This document shows, one piece after another, positions 17,421-27,419 of a stretch of 64,000 nt of DNA (position 1 is its first letter; each line of letters opens with the position of its first letter). The notes beneath the pieces were generated by a model. That model saw only the letters and a list, made by a program, of their open reading frames with translations, had not been told where the DNA came from and ran no database searches. This DNA is from Bog-257 sp963846715 (lineage in GTDB: Bacteria; Acidobacteriota; Terriglobia; Terriglobales; Acidobacteriaceae). The DNA lies in the NCBI GenBank assembly GCA_963846715.1, contig CAWJXA010000008.1, positions 806,001 to 870,000 of the forward strand, given 5' to 3'. The position numbers were made by a program, and so were the translations under genes.

Positions 17421-19007
17421 TTACTTGCCTACCGGTTTTGGCCCCGCCGCCTTCACCTCGGGCGGCGCGTCAAACTGCTCGAAGTTCTTGGCAAAGCGCT
17501 GGGAAAGATCGGCTGCCATCTGGTCGTAGGCGGCCTTGTCCTTCCAGGAATTCCGTGGACTCAGCAGCTCGGACGGCACTCCGGGACAGGTCTTTGGAAT
17601 GCTCAATCCGAAGGCCGGCTCAATCTCGAACTCAACCTCTGCCAGCTTGCCCTCCACCAGCGCATCGACCATGGCGCGCGTGTAGGGCAGGCTCATGCGC
17701 TTGCCGACGCCATAACCTCCGCCTTGCCAGCCGGTGTTTACCAGCCAGCATTGCGCGTTGTGCTCGCGCAGCCGACGGCCAAGCATTTCGGCATAGACCT
17801 TCGGCGGCAGCGGCATGAACGGGGCGCCAAAACAGGTGGAGAAGGTCGCCTGCGGTTCGGTGACGCCAGCTTCCGTCCCTGCAACCTTGGCGGTGTAGCC
17901 TGACATGAAGTGGTACATGGCTTGCTCGGGAGTCAGCTTCGAAACTGGGGGTAGTACTCCGAACGCGTCCGCGGTGAGGAAGACGAGATTCCTGGGATGC
18001 CCGCCAAAGCCCGGAATCACGGCATTGTCGATGTACTCCACCGGATACGCGGCGCGGGTATTTTCGGTCTTGCTGTCGTCGTCGTAATCGGGAACGCGCG
18101 TCAGCGGATCGAGCACCACATTTTCCAGCACCGAGCCGAAGTGAAGCGCGTTGTAGATCTGCGGCTCATTCTCCGCCGAGAGGCGAATGCACTTGGCGTA
18201 GCAGCCGCCTTCAAAGTTGAAGATACCGGTCGCGCTCCATCCATGCTCGTCATCGCCGATCAGTCGGCGGCTGGGGTCGGCCGACAAGGTGGTCTTACCC
18301 GTGCCCGACAATCCGAAGAACAATGCGGTGACCCCATCAGCGCCGATGTTCGCCGAACAATGCATTGGGAAGACATTGCGCTCCGGCAACACGAAGTTCA
18401 TCACACCAAAGATGGATTTCTTCATTTCGCCGGCATATTCGGTGCCGCCAATGAGCACCAGCTTCTTGCTGAAATTAACCAGCACAAATACTTCGGAGTT
18501 GGTGCCGTCGCGCTTAGGCTCGGCCTTGAAGCCAGGAGCACTAACAATGGTGAACTCAGGTTTATGCGACTTGAGCTCTTCCGCAGTAGGACGAATAAAC
18601 AATTGCCGTACAAAAAGGTTGTGCCAGGCGTATTCGTTGATTACCTGAATGGGCAACCGGTATTTCGGATCGGCGCCACAAAAAAGATCCTGCACAAAAA
18701 GCTCTTTGCCTTTGAGGTAGTCGAGCACCCGCTCATAGAGGGCGTCGAACTTATCGGGCGAGAAGGGCTGATTGGCCGAGCCCCACTTAACTTTATTTTC
18801 GGTGACGCCATCTTTGATGGTGAACTTGTCTTTGGGGGAACGGCCGGTGCGCTTGCCAGTCTCGGCCACCAGAGAACCTCGCGCCGCCAGTTCCGCCTCA
18901 CCGCGGCGCAGCGCGGCTTCCGCTAAAGGAGCCGGAAAAAGGTTGCGGTGAACTTTGTCGCTACCCAGCAACGATGTCACTTCGGGAGTTTGCAAGACGG
19001 AGGACAT
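17421..19007 (-). CDS. pckA: Phosphoenolpyruvate carboxykinase (ATP)
   Basis: 528 residues, normal for the ATP-dependent family. Converts oxaloacetate plus ATP to phosphoenolpyruvate, CO2 and ADP, the entry to gluconeogenesis; cytosolic. Motifs: RTGRSPKDKF near the N-terminus, YAGEMKKSIF (catalytic metal-binding region), kinase P-loop GLSGTGKTTLS near residues 231-241 followed by DPSRRLIGDDEHGW, and ENTRAAYPVEYI. ATG at 19007 is preceded by AGGAGCTC-type sequence. Monocistronic; repeats downstream. Confidence 0.96.
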   Translation of the reverse strand: MSSVLQTPEVTSLLGSDKVHRNLFPAPLAEAALRRGEAELAARGSLVAETGKRTGRSPKDKFTIKDGVTENKVKWGSANQPFSPDKFDALYERVLDYLKGKELFVQDLFCGADPKYRLPIQVINEYAWHNLFVRQLFIRPTAEELKSHKPEFTIVSAPGFKAEPKRDGTNSEVFVLVNFSKKLVLIGGTEYAGEMKKSIFGVMNFVLPERNVFPMHCSANIGADGVTALFFGLSGTGKTTLSADPSRRLIGDDEHGWSATGIFNFEGGCYAKCIRLSAENEPQIYNALHFGSVLENVVLDPLTRVPDYDDDSKTENTRAAYPVEYIDNAVIPGFGGHPRNLVFLTADAFGVLPPVSKLTPEQAMYHFMSGYTAKVAGTEAGVTEPQATFSTCFGAPFMPLPPKVYAEMLGRRLREHNAQCWLVNTGWQGGGYGVGKRMSLPYTRAMVDALVEGKLAEVEFEIEPAFGLSIPKTCPGVPSELLSPRNSWKDKAAYDQMAADLSQRFAKNFEQFDAPPEVKAAGPKPVGK

Positions 19008-19132
19008 AAAAGAGCTCCTAACCCTGAGTCGAAATTAGGCTACAAAAATGGACGACGTTCAACCATCGATTCGCTCGCGGAGTTTCCCGGAGACTCTGCG
19101 GAGTGAAATACGACAGGGCCCCGACTGAGACC

Positions 19133-19489
19133 TCAGCGGGTTACAAGTTGGTGGGCTTCGTCCACAATAGCCTGAAGATGATCGAGCGTTTCCTGAACGG
19201 TCAAGCTGTACATCTCGCGACCGTTATCTTCGCCCGATTCGATGGCCCACTTCAAATAATGGCCGGCGATCTGGACGGCCATTGGATCCGTAATAACTTT
19301 CCCTGTCTGCCGGTGATGCTCGACCCACGCAGGATGAGGAAGCGCGATCCAGACTGGACGGTCCTCCACCAGAAACTTGATGTCGACCGCATCGGCGTGC
19401 CGCGTGGCAATGGCAACGATCAGCGCTTGATATCGACAGTGCACGGGCTTGCCCGTCCAGCGGTCTATGGCCTGGAAGTCGTCGTACAT
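19133..19489 (-). CDS. Conserved hypothetical protein, about 118 residues
   Basis: I do not recognise the family. The open frame reaches 19531, but the ATG at 19489 gives a compact soluble protein. It begins MYDDFQAIDRWTGKPVHCRY, has a beta-rich middle ending FLVEDRPVWIALPHPAWVEH, then two helices (ITDPMAVQIAGHYLKWAIES and LTVQETLDHLQAIVDEAHQL). No signal peptide or membrane segment. Located between pckA and the HtrA-type protease on the same strand, but too far from either for a clear operon. Confidence 0.55.
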   Translation of the reverse strand: MYDDFQAIDRWTGKPVHCRYQALIVAIATRHADAVDIKFLVEDRPVWIALPHPAWVEHHRQTGKVITDPMAVQIAGHYLKWAIESGEDNGREMYSLTVQETLDHLQAIVDEAHQLVTR

Positions 19490-19590
19490 AATCCAGTTAG
19501 AACTATAGCCGACGCCTAGTGGCGACCGCAATCATCCTGAAAACGGGTGTCCTAAGATGGGATTCCCGGCTCAAGCAGGTGAGCCGGCGA

Positions 19591-20731
19591 CTACGTGCGT
19601 TCCCTGGCTTCGCCCAGGACGACTTTCACATCCATCTTGCGCTTGCTTCGATAGATGGTCACGGTGACGGTGTCGCCGGCGCGATGCTTATTCATCGCGT
19701 TCGCGAGGTCCTGCTGGTCGCCAATGGAATCGCCATCGATGGCAATAATCAAATCTCCACCAATCATGATTGGCGTATTACCGAGATACGCGCGCTGGTT
19801 CCCTCCACGCAAGCCGGCCTGGTCAGCGGCGCCACCTGGAAGAGCGCGAACAATCAGGACACCATAGTCGGCAGGCAGTCCCATCTCCTGCGCCAGTTCA
19901 GGCCCGATTGGCAATGTGGTTATACCCAAGGTCGGCCGTCGCACCGTACCGAGAGTGATCAGATCGTTGAGCACGGCCTTGGCCACGTTGATGGGAATCG
20001 CGAAGCCGATGCCCGCGCTTTGGTTGGAACCTCCGGTGGCAATCAAGCTGTTGATGCCGATCACTTCGCCGTGCGAGTTCAAGAGCGGCCCGCCCGGAGT
20101 TTCCAGGATTGATGGCTGCATCGGTCTGAATAGCTTCTTCGATGTACGACCCTTCCGGGCTACGGATGGGGCGAAGCGAGCTGATGATACCGCGAGTCAT
20201 GGTTCCTGCAAGCCCGAAGGGGTTACCGATGGCGAAGGTTTTCTGCCCAACCTGCAGGTTCTTGGAATCACCCAGTACGGCCGGAACCACGCCGGGCGCG
20301 TCAATCTTGATGACTGCCAGGTCATGGCCGCGGTCGCGTCCGATGACCTCCGCTTTGTAGGTCTTTTTGTTATGCAGCGTCACTTCCACCTGCGTCGCGT
20401 TGCCCACTACGTGGAAGTTAGTAAGGATGTGTCCTTCCTTGTCGATGATGAAGCCCGAGCCTTGGCCTTCTTCCGGCACCGGTCCATAGAAGAAGTCGTA
20501 CGCCATAGTCTTCGAAGTAATGTTGACGACCGACGGGATGGCCTTGTGATAGACCTCGATGTTATTTTGCTCGTCGGCATCCAGCGTCGGAGGTCCCGCA
20601 GCTTCGCTGAGTTCGACATGCGTGGGGCGCGCGATCCAGTTCGGCGCAGTGACTTCGCTGTGATGGGTGGTGTACCAGTAGAAGGCTCCCGCGAGAATGA
20701 TTCCGAGAAGAAAGGGACGTGCGAATTTCAT
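19591..20731 (-). CDS. HtrA/DegP-type serine protease with PDZ domain, frameshifted at the active-site loop
   Basis: A periplasmic quality-control protease or chaperone of the S1C family. The N-terminus has a membrane anchor (FLLGIILAGAFYWY). The protease domain includes GQGSGFIIDKEGHILTNFHV (catalytic His), GHDLAVIKID (Asp) and NPGNSG; the frame then breaks exactly at the catalytic serine loop and resumes as GGPLLNSHGEVIGINS with the oxyanion and specificity loops, followed by one PDZ domain (GGDLIIAIDGDSI). The break at about 20095-20100 is explained by one extra G in a GGGCGGG run. Corrected length is about 375 residues. Either a sequencing error or a fresh mutation; the rest is well conserved. 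Confidence 0.85.
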
Positions 20732-20878
20732 AGGTGTTGTGAAGTCGATCTTTGCTTCGTAGCTGCCGCAGTGGGAAAGACGGGCAACTCATAAAAGTGT
20801 ACCGAATGAGGGAAGATTGCGCGAATGAGAAGAAAAGCAGTAGCCAGTTGTCGGTTGCCAGTTTCTAATATCGCGTTT

Positions 20879-21520
20879 TCACGAACTGGAAGAGCTTTTA
20901 CCGCCTTTATCGGACTCTATTTTTTGTAAATCGCGCCAGATCTGTTCGACCTGCCGTTCAGCCTCTTCGGGCGAACCGGAGTTGTCGATCACGTAATCCG
21001 CCCGTCGGGCCTTCTCTTCATCCGAGAACTGGGCAGCGCTCCGGCGTTCGACCTCGGCACGCGCCGCTTCGAGCGGCAAATTAACGCGTTGAGCAAAGCG
21101 CTGAACTTTCTGTCCGAAGTCGCAGGTCACGACAATGATCTTGTCGAAATCTTTCGCCACCCCAGCCTCGAGAAGCAGCGCGGCTTCGACAACCGCAATG
21201 CCATTCGGATCGGTCTGTTCGGCCTCCGACATCCAGCGATTCTGCCGCTTCACAACCTCAGGATGGACGATGGCATTCAACTCGCCAATGCGGCCAGGAA
21301 AGACCACGTTGGCAAGCTTGCCCCGGTTGATGGCCCCGTCTTCATTGAGGATTTCGCGGCCGAAGGCGCGGACAATTTCGTCATAGGTAGGAGTTCCCGG
21401 CTCATAAACCTGATGCGCGAGTGCGTCAGCCTGAAGGAAATGCGCACCACGTTTGACCAGCATCGCCGCAATGGAAGACTTGCCGCACGCGATGCCACCA
21501 GTAAGGCCTATCCGCAGCAT
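20879..21520 (-). CDS. coaE: Dephospho-CoA kinase
   Basis: Last step of coenzyme A synthesis: phosphorylates the 3' hydroxyl of dephospho-CoA. MLRIGLTGGIACGKS gives the P-loop (GGIACGKS) right at the N-terminus from the ATG at 21520; a longer start at 21532 is possible. Further family motifs are FLQADALAHQVYEPG, VVEAALLLEAG and ERRSAAQFSDEEKARRADYV. The C-terminal tail is Ser-rich. About 213 residues, as expected. On the same strand as folD, which ends 88 bp upstream. Confidence 0.93.
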   Translation of the reverse strand: MLRIGLTGGIACGKSSIAAMLVKRGAHFLQADALAHQVYEPGTPTYDEIVRAFGREILNEDGAINRGKLANVVFPGRIGELNAIVHPEVVKRQNRWMSEAEQTDPNGIAVVEAALLLEAGVAKDFDKIIVVTCDFGQKVQRFAQRVNLPLEAARAEVERRSAAQFSDEEKARRADYVIDNSGSPEEAERQVEQIWRDLQKIESDKGGKSSSSS

Positions 21521-21607
21521 GGATGTGCACATGTCATCAGGAATTTTGCAAATGCCGGAACTGACATAGGTCCGTTAGGCCTGATGCAGTATATACGTGG
21601 GTTTCTC

Positions 21608-22550
21608 CTAGCGGGTTGCTGCAACTCCTACCATGTTTCCTCTGCGCAGCTTAGCCGCCTTCACGGTGTTGCTCATCAGCATTGCGATGGTGAGTGGGCC
21701 CACGCCCCCGGGTACAGGAGTCATCGCTCCTGCCACTTCGGCAACTTTGGGATGAACATCTCCCATCAGAGTGGAGCCTTTGGCCGCGAAATCGCGCTCA
21801 CGCTTCTCGTTTCCGGCAAAGAACTCGCTTAAACTCGGCGGGATCAGTCACCGTATTCATGCCTACATCAATCACCGTCGCCCCAGGTTTCACGAAGTCA
21901 GGCGTAATCATTCCTGCCTTGCCAATGGCAGCCACCAGAATGTCAGCTCGACGGCAGACCGTAGCCAAATCGCGAGTCTTGGAGTGACAGACTGTAACCG
22001 TGGCATTGCCGTTGAGCAGGAGCATCGCGACGGGCTTGCCGACGATATCGCTGCGACCCACCACCACGGCTTCAGCGCCCGCGACGGCAATCCCACTGCG
22101 TTTCAAAATTTCGATGATGCCGGCCGGCGTACACGGCACCAGTCCCGGGCGCTGGGTTGAAAGATAGCCGACATTCATGGGATGGAATCCGTCCACGTCC
22201 TTGTCGGGCGACACCGCGAGCAGCACCTTCTTAGCGTCAACCTGCGGGGGCAAAGGCAATTGCACGAGGATGCCGTCGATCTCGTAGCGGCGGTTCAGAT
22301 CTTCAACTAGTGTCAGTAATTCATCCGTAGTGACACTGTCTGGCGGTGTGTGCGTCTCACTGTAGATGCCTAGCTGCTCGCAACTCTTCACTTTGTTGCG
22401 AACGTAAATCTCCGAGGCTGGATTGTGGCCCACCAGCACCACCGCCAAACCGGGACGAAGCCCGGCCGCAGTCAGTTCTTTTACCTGCTCGCCGACTTCG
22501 GTCTTGATCTGCGCTGCTATTTTGGTGCCGTCGAGAATAATGGCCGACAT
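21608..22550 (-). CDS. folD: FolD bifunctional methylenetetrahydrofolate dehydrogenase/cyclohydrolase, one-base frameshift near the end
   Basis: Interconverts 5,10-methylene-, methenyl- and 10-formyl-tetrahydrofolate. ATG at 22550 follows a strong GGAGG site. Motifs: YVRNKVKSCEQLGI (catalytic Lys region), QLPLPPQVD, DVDGFHPMNVG, PCTPAGIIEIL, and the NADP loop VVVGRSDIVGKPVAMLL. After AEFKR (about 21833) the frame shifts; continuing in the next frame gives FFAGNEKRERDFAAKGSTL..GDVHP and the invariant GAMTPVPGGVGPLTIAMLM, ending at a TAG at 21608. One extra base near 21830 explains it; otherwise full length. Confidence 0.9.
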
Positions 22551-22684
22551 TCGATCCTCCAACCAGGAAAGCTCTATCTTATCGCGCCCTGGGCGCGATT
22601 CGGCAGAACGAGATGGTCGCGCAAAGGCGCAGGAGAGTCAGCTCCCCCAGGCGGTCGACAGTAAGGGTTGGTTACGGAGATTCG

Positions 22685-23615
22685 CTAGTGGAACAGCGCT
22701 GCGAAGAATGAGCTGACCTTGCCGAAAAAACCATGCTTCTGTTCTTTTTGCGCGACCACCGGGGTCTGCTGCCGGGCCTCTGGTTTCGGGGTCGCGGGAG
22801 GGGGCAGCACAACCGGGTCAAGCTGTAACGGCTGGTTGTGTTCCAGCTTCAGGCTGGCGACAACTCCGGTAAGGTCTGGCTCGGGATCGTCGGCACGGAA
22901 GATAAGCGGCGCACTAACCGCAAGATGTACATTCTGGTCCACCGGAGCTGCCTTGGGAACTGGTGGTGTCGGCTTCGGATTCCACCGGGGGCCGGGGCGG
23001 CGCCGCTTTGGCTGCCTGTGTCGGAAGGGAGATCGGACAGCCGCAGTTTTGCTTGGTGGCGGAGGCTTCACTGAGATGCCCGCCTTTGAAAAGGACAGCC
23101 TCGTTTGGTTTGACCTGGTACGTGGCATCGCCCATGGTCTCCGACACCACGATGGCGGCTACGTTCCACGGTAAAGACTGAACACAAGTGTCGCCTTGCG
23201 GTGCCACCTTGACGGCGACGTGGACGGTGCCCGGGCCGGGAAGCAGCAGACGTAAATCCGGGGTCAGGAGTGTATCCGCGGCGGCGCCGAGAGGATAATT
23301 CATCTCCAAGTTGCCGCTATTCAAGCTGAACAGCAGCTCGCGTCCATTCTGCGACGCGTTAACCGAGAGATTCGTGCCGGTGCAAACCATCACGTTGCCA
23401 CCCCGCTCCAGCTTCAGGGTTGCGGTTTGCGCTCCGGCGGCGATCGAGGAGCCACTTAAGACACTAGTGCCGGAGCCTGCAAGGACCACGGCTCCCTTTA
23501 CCCTGGCGTCCGTCGCATAGAGTTCCCCTAAGGTTTGCTGTCCTTCGGCCGGGCGAAGCATCCCAAGGACGAGCACACCTGGCAGCAAAAGAAAGCGATG
23601 GAGAGACGACAGCAT
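22685..23615 (-). CDS. Exported acidobacterial protein, frameshifted, unknown function
   Basis: N-terminal signal peptide (LLLPGVLVLGMLRPAEG). About 150 residues of beta-rich sequence follow with a FecR-like flavour (VKGAVVLAGSGTSVLSGSS, GGNVMVCTGTNLSV, GTVHVAVKV), then ATYQVKPNEAVLFKGGHLSE, which looks like a domain for a small beta-sandwich. A frame change near 22985-23005 leads to a Pro-rich linker and a second beta segment (VHLAVSAPLIFRADDPEPDL) and ends KVSSFFAALFH. Joined length is about 305 residues. I infer a periplasmic protein; the FecR-like comparison is weak. Diverges from the MacB-type permease. Confidence 0.55.
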
Positions 23616-23779
23616 GAGTTACATAATGCCGGACAAACGGGGCATAATCGACGATAACACCGTGGAGAACACTTCAACAATGCAAGTTCATGGCTATCGT
23701 GGGCCGGGTTGAAGCGCTCCGCGCGGAGCCTCTCAGGTTTGAAGGCCCGCTCCCAAACGGTTACCCTTGGAACATCCGC

Positions 23780-25021
23780 ATGGCAAGTAACGGCAGGAAC
23801 GGGCGGCCATATCCGAAGCTGGTTTTCGGCGAAACCCTCAGCGTCGCAGTTCAGACCTTTCGTAGCAACAAGCTTCGCTTCATCTTGACGGCGCTTGGCA
23901 TGGTCATTGGTACCGCTTCGCTGATTTTGGTGGTCACCGTTGGGCTTACCGGCAAGCAATACATCATTCAGCAGATCCAGAATATCGGCTCGAACATGAT
24001 GGCAGCAGAGTACGAGGGCGGCGACAAATATGGCAGCCAGACCACCAGCGACCTGCTGACCCTGGCGGATTTGGACGCAGTGCGTGAGCGCGTCCCGGGC
24101 ATTAGTGCTTCATCGCCGATGATTGAATTTCACGACCACGTTCCCGTACCCGGCGGTCAGGAGCGCGACATTCTTGTGCTGGGTGTGTCGTGGCAGTATC
24201 GCTACGTCCGCAACCTGAACATCCTGGCCGGGCGCTTTTTCGATGATGGCGACACTCGCGCTCGCAACAAGGTAGGGCTGATTACCCAGAATCTCGCCAA
24301 CACTCTTTATGGGTCCCAGGATGCAGCCATCGGGAAGGAGATTAAGCTCAGTAGTTTGCCCTTCACCGTGATAGGAACGTTCAAGGAGCGGGTCGACACC
24401 TTCGGCGAGTCGGAAATTTCGGACAATACCATCCTGATTCCCTACACGGTGGCGCAGTTCTTCACCGCGAACGACAAAGTAAAGCAACTGTTCTTTTCGG
24501 TGTCCGACTCGGCCGAGGTTCCCCGTGCCACACAAGAAATTCAGGACGTACTGCAATCGCGCCATCGCCCGGAATCGGTGTACAAGGTCTACAACCTGAC
24601 CCAGCTTCTGTCGGTCGCTGCCAAGACGGCCAACACCTTAACAACCGTATTGCTGCTCATCTCGGTCTTCACGCTGCTGGTCAGTGGCGTAGGCATCATG
24701 AATATCATGCTGGCCACGGTGAATTCCCGTATTCGCGAGATTGGCGTGCGCAAGGCCGTTGGGGCAACCAACTCCGAAATCCGCGCTCAATTCTTGACCG
24801 AAGCGATACTGATATCACTTGTAGGCGGGTTTCTGGGGACTTTCATCGGGCTGGCCCTGCCGTTCTCCATACGCTTTATCACTAACTACCGGGTGCCGAT
24901 CTCAGGGTGGTCAGTCATCATCGCGGTGGTAGTTTCGAGCCTGGTAGGTGTGATATTCGGGACCGCGCCTGCTGCCCGGGCTGCGAACCTGGATCCGGTG
25001 GAAAGTCTGCGTTACGAGTAG
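23780..25021 (+). CDS. MacB-type ABC transporter permease (FtsX/MacB fold)
   Basis: About 413 residues. One helix at the N-terminus (LRFILTALGMVIGTASLILVV), a large periplasmic MacB core domain, and three C-terminal helices (TTVLLLISVFTLLVSGVGIM; the segment after AILISLVGGFLGT; SVIIAVVVSSLVGVIFG), with the canonical NIMLATVNSRIREIGVRKAV loop that couples to an ATPase. The frame is open to 23690; the ATG at 23780 puts the first residues just before the helix and fits the family. Such permeases act in lipoprotein, antibiotic or peptide mechanotransmission; no ATPase or membrane-fusion partner is adjacent, so its cargo is unknown. Confidence 0.85.
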   Translation: MASNGRNGRPYPKLVFGETLSVAVQTFRSNKLRFILTALGMVIGTASLILVVTVGLTGKQYIIQQIQNIGSNMMAAEYEGGDKYGSQTTSDLLTLADLDAVRERVPGISASSPMIEFHDHVPVPGGQERDILVLGVSWQYRYVRNLNILAGRFFDDGDTRARNKVGLITQNLANTLYGSQDAAIGKEIKLSSLPFTVIGTFKERVDTFGESEISDNTILIPYTVAQFFTANDKVKQLFFSVSDSAEVPRATQEIQDVLQSRHRPESVYKVYNLTQLLSVAAKTANTLTTVLLLISVFTLLVSGVGIMNIMLATVNSRIREIGVRKAVGATNSEIRAQFLTEAILISLVGGFLGTFIGLALPFSIRFITNYRVPISGWSVIIAVVVSSLVGVIFGTAPAARAANLDPVESLRYE

Positions 25022-25044
25022 CCTCTCGGCTGGGGAGCAAATAG

Positions 25045-25075
25045 GAGAGCCCAAGCCGTTTAGCCTGGGCTCTTC
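25045..25075 (+). terminator. Hairpin downstream of the MacB-type permease
   Basis: AGAGCCCA (25046-25053) pairs with TGGGCTCT (25066-25073) around a 12-base loop, 25 bases after the stop codon. Only a weak T-containing tail follows (TCACTTTCG), so it may be a weak terminator or a stabilising 3' hairpin. Confidence 0.5.
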
Positions 25076-25171
25076 ACTTTCGCTTGGGTCCGCCGGTCAA
25101 CGTCTCGTTTCTGGCGTGGCTTGCGTTCCGTTCCAGTTAAGGTTGAGCGAATCTTGTCACCGTATCCGCCG

Positions 25172-25396
25172 CTACATCACGAGGGCGATGCTTTCCAGTT
25201 CTCGTTGGAAGGCCTCCAGAGTCCCACCCAGCAATCCCGCCCTGCTTACCGCATTGCGGGCTTCTTCGGCGGAGACACCGTAACCGTGGCCAGCGAGGAA
25301 CATCTGGATTAACTCCGTTGCATCCTTGCAGTCGAATCCCTGGAGCAACTCGGTCCTCAGCGCCGTTAATTCGGGGACGGAAAATTTCTCTGCCAT
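25172..25396 (-). CDS. Small conserved-looking hypothetical protein (74 residues)
   Basis: ATG at 25396 behind GGAGGTGAGG, a good ribosome-binding site. The protein is predicted to be all-helical and acidic: MAEKFSVPELTALRTELLQG, then a segment ending IQMFLAGHGYGVS, then EEARNAVSRAGLLG and a C-terminal helix AFQRELESIALVM. No known motif recognised. Convergent with the permease gene. The start context and amphipathic helices argue it is a real gene. Confidence 0.5.
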   Translation of the reverse strand: MAEKFSVPELTALRTELLQGFDCKDATELIQMFLAGHGYGVSAEEARNAVSRAGLLGGTLEAFQRELESIALVM

Positions 25397-25784
25397 CGTT
25401 CACCTCACCTCCGACCCTTACGGGCTTTGCATGTTAGACGGATCAGACAGCTATTAAGTTGCAGGCAATTGAAATACCGAACTTGATGCCTATCCAGCCG
25501 TCATGCCAGGTTTTTGCAAGTTCCAACCCATTGATGCCAAGATAGTTGCATTTAGACAGCGGGAAACGTGTTTGAGGCTGTCATTTCTGCCACAAATGCA
25601 AGACGGCCGGCAACCCGCAACCGCAAGAATTTGCGCAGATTTGGAGGTGAAATGCTCTTCGAGGCTCCGCGGTGGGTTTTATTTCGGGAAAAATGGGCGA
25701 TTTCCACCAATGGGAAGGTTGAACTCCCGTCATATCACCGGGCTTCGGAGAGCGAGTCTGGGCTTGGAGGAATGGGCTGCAAGT
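25397..25784. other. Gap with no recognised feature
   Basis: About 390 bases between a small hypothetical gene and the Trm112-like gene. Short open frames here lack ribosome-binding sites and do not resemble proteins. No RNA fold or repeat of the window's families was noticed. Confidence 0.4.
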
Positions 25785-25952
25785 TCAGAGTTGCTCGATC
25801 GTCGCTTCCGGTTCCAGCAGGATCGGAATGCCATTGCGAATGGGATAAACGCGCTTGCACTCGTTGCACTTAAGACTGTCTTCGCCGCGCAAAACCAGCG
25901 GCTTGCGACAGACTGGGCACGCCATGACTTCCAGCAGCTCCGGGCTGATCAT
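25785..25952 (-). CDS. Trm112/YcaR family zinc-ribbon protein
   Basis: 55 residues from ATG at 25952 (the frame is open to 25976). It carries MACPVCRKPL and LKCNECKRVYPIRNGIPILL: two CxxC pairs forming a small zinc ribbon, followed by the diagnostic YPIRNGIPILL ending. Family members support methyltransferases (Trm112) or sit beside lipid A genes in proteobacteria (YcaR); the partner here is unknown. Divergent from sppA. Confidence 0.85.
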   Translation of the reverse strand: MISPELLEVMACPVCRKPLVLRGEDSLKCNECKRVYPIRNGIPILLEPEATIEQL

Positions 25953-26044
25953 AACCAGCAATTCTAGCAGCCTCATCGACGCTTTTATATAGCCGATTTG
26001 GTCATGCGGATGTCCGGTCGCTCTGCTAGACTTACTTTTCCCGT

Positions 26045-26956
26045 ATGACAGAACAACCCCGCTCTCGTGTGTTCCTTTGGGTCCTGCTGGGTGGCGGAGC
26101 GTTCTTTCTATTTCTGGTGGCCATCTTTGCGCTGGTGTACTTCACCGTGCGTTCGCAGGAGAAGGCAACCTTCAGTGGCTTCGGCGACAAAATCGCCGTG
26201 GTTGACCTGGAAGGGGTCATCCTTAGTCCCAAAGACACCGTTGAACAACTTAAGAAGTTCGCCGACGACAGCTCCGTAAAAGCCATCGTGCTGCACGTGA
26301 ACTCTCCCGGCGGAGGAGCTGCAGCTTCGGAAGAAATTTATCGCGAGGTGTTGCGTATTCGCGATGAAAAGAAGAAACCCATTGTGGCTTCGATCGAAAC
26401 GGTAGGCGCCAGCGGTGCATACTACGTTTCCTCGGCAACCAATAAGATTTTTGCCGACCAGGCCAGCATTGTCGGATCCATCGGCGTCATTGCTGAGTGG
26501 TACAACTATGAAGAGCTCATCAAGTGGGCCAAACTTAAGGCCATAACCCTTAAAGCCGGTGAATTCAAGGACACGGGATCGCCCACTCGTGACATGACCC
26601 CGGTCGAGCGCGCTTATATGCAAGGCCTGATCGACAATATGCACACCCAGTTCATCCATAGCGTAGCCACTGGACGGCATATGAAGGACGACGAGATTCG
26701 GGCGCTCGCCAACGGAAAAGTGTGGACGGGCGAGCAGGCTGTCCCGCTTAAGCTGGTCGATCAGATTGGCGATTTTGGCTCGGCAATTGCCGACACAGCA
26801 AAATCAGTCGGCATCCGGGGCGAGCCTACTTTGGTGCGCCCTGAGAAGGACCGCAAGAGTGTGCTCGACCTGCTGTTCGGCGATGTCTCGGAATACCTGC
26901 CCAGCCGGGCAAAACTGATGGAAACCAACGTGGGCTTCTATTTCCTTTGGAAGTAA
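26045..26956 (+). CDS. sppA: Signal peptide peptidase SppA, short form
   Basis: 303 residues with one N-terminal membrane helix (LWVLLGGGAFFLFLVAIFAL) and a single peptidase S49 domain facing the periplasm. It cleaves leftover signal peptides using a Ser/Lys dyad. The nucleophile Ser lies in ETVGASGAYYVSS; the Lys is in LKAGEFKDTGSPTRDMT. An NSPGGGAAASEEIY oxyanion loop is also present. Length and single domain match the Bacillus-type SppA rather than the double-domain form of Escherichia coli. The gene for an HU/IHF-type protein follows in the same direction. Confidence 0.93.
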   Translation: MTEQPRSRVFLWVLLGGGAFFLFLVAIFALVYFTVRSQEKATFSGFGDKIAVVDLEGVILSPKDTVEQLKKFADDSSVKAIVLHVNSPGGGAAASEEIYREVLRIRDEKKKPIVASIETVGASGAYYVSSATNKIFADQASIVGSIGVIAEWYNYEELIKWAKLKAITLKAGEFKDTGSPTRDMTPVERAYMQGLIDNMHTQFIHSVATGRHMKDDEIRALANGKVWTGEQAVPLKLVDQIGDFGSAIADTAKSVGIRGEPTLVRPEKDRKSVLDLLFGDVSEYLPSRAKLMETNVGFYFLWK

Positions 26957-27083
26957 AGCTTCGTCGTTTTCTTGCGGACGTGGAAGTCCCACGAAAACTT
27001 AGTCTTGCCAAGCTCCTATTAAATTTGAGAGTATCCGGTGTGTTGTTGGGCAAGCGATTGTTTGGCGATAAGGGGCGTGCGTG

Positions 27084-27419
27084 ATGACCAAGGCAGACTT
27101 GATCGATGAGGTTTCCCGGCTGGCGGAACTCACCCGTAAGGGCAGCGAAGTCATTGTGGAGACAATCTTCGAGAGTATTGTGCGCTCGTTGCGAGCTGGC
27201 GATAAGATCGAGATCCGCGGATTCGGCAGCTTTCGCACTCGCCAGCGTAAGTCGCGCGTGGGTCGCAATCCGAAAACCGGAGATCGCGTAGAGGTGCCTG
27301 CCAAAAAAATTCCGTTCTTCAAGCCCAGCAAAGAGCTGAAGGACATGGTCAACAATTACGTGGAACCGCTCCCGCAGACGCAGCCCGCCACGGAAGGCAC
27401 CCCCGAACCGCAAGCATAG
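27084..27419 (+). CDS. HU/IHF family nucleoid DNA-binding protein
   Basis: About 111 residues. The ATG at 27084 overlaps a GTG one codon upstream. Signature: TKADLIDEVSRLAELTRKGS, IEIRGFGSFRTRQRKSRVGR and NPKTGDRVEVPAKKIPFFKP, the DNA-bending beta-arm with the conserved RNPKTG turn and the FKPSKELKDMVN helix. A Pro/Gln/Thr-rich tail extends beyond the core. It resembles IHF-beta slightly more than HU; this cannot be decided by eye. Last intact gene before the decayed accessory region. Confidence 0.92.
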   Translation: MTKADLIDEVSRLAELTRKGSEVIVETIFESIVRSLRAGDKIEIRGFGSFRTRQRKSRVGRNPKTGDRVEVPAKKIPFFKPSKELKDMVNNYVEPLPQTQPATEGTPEPQA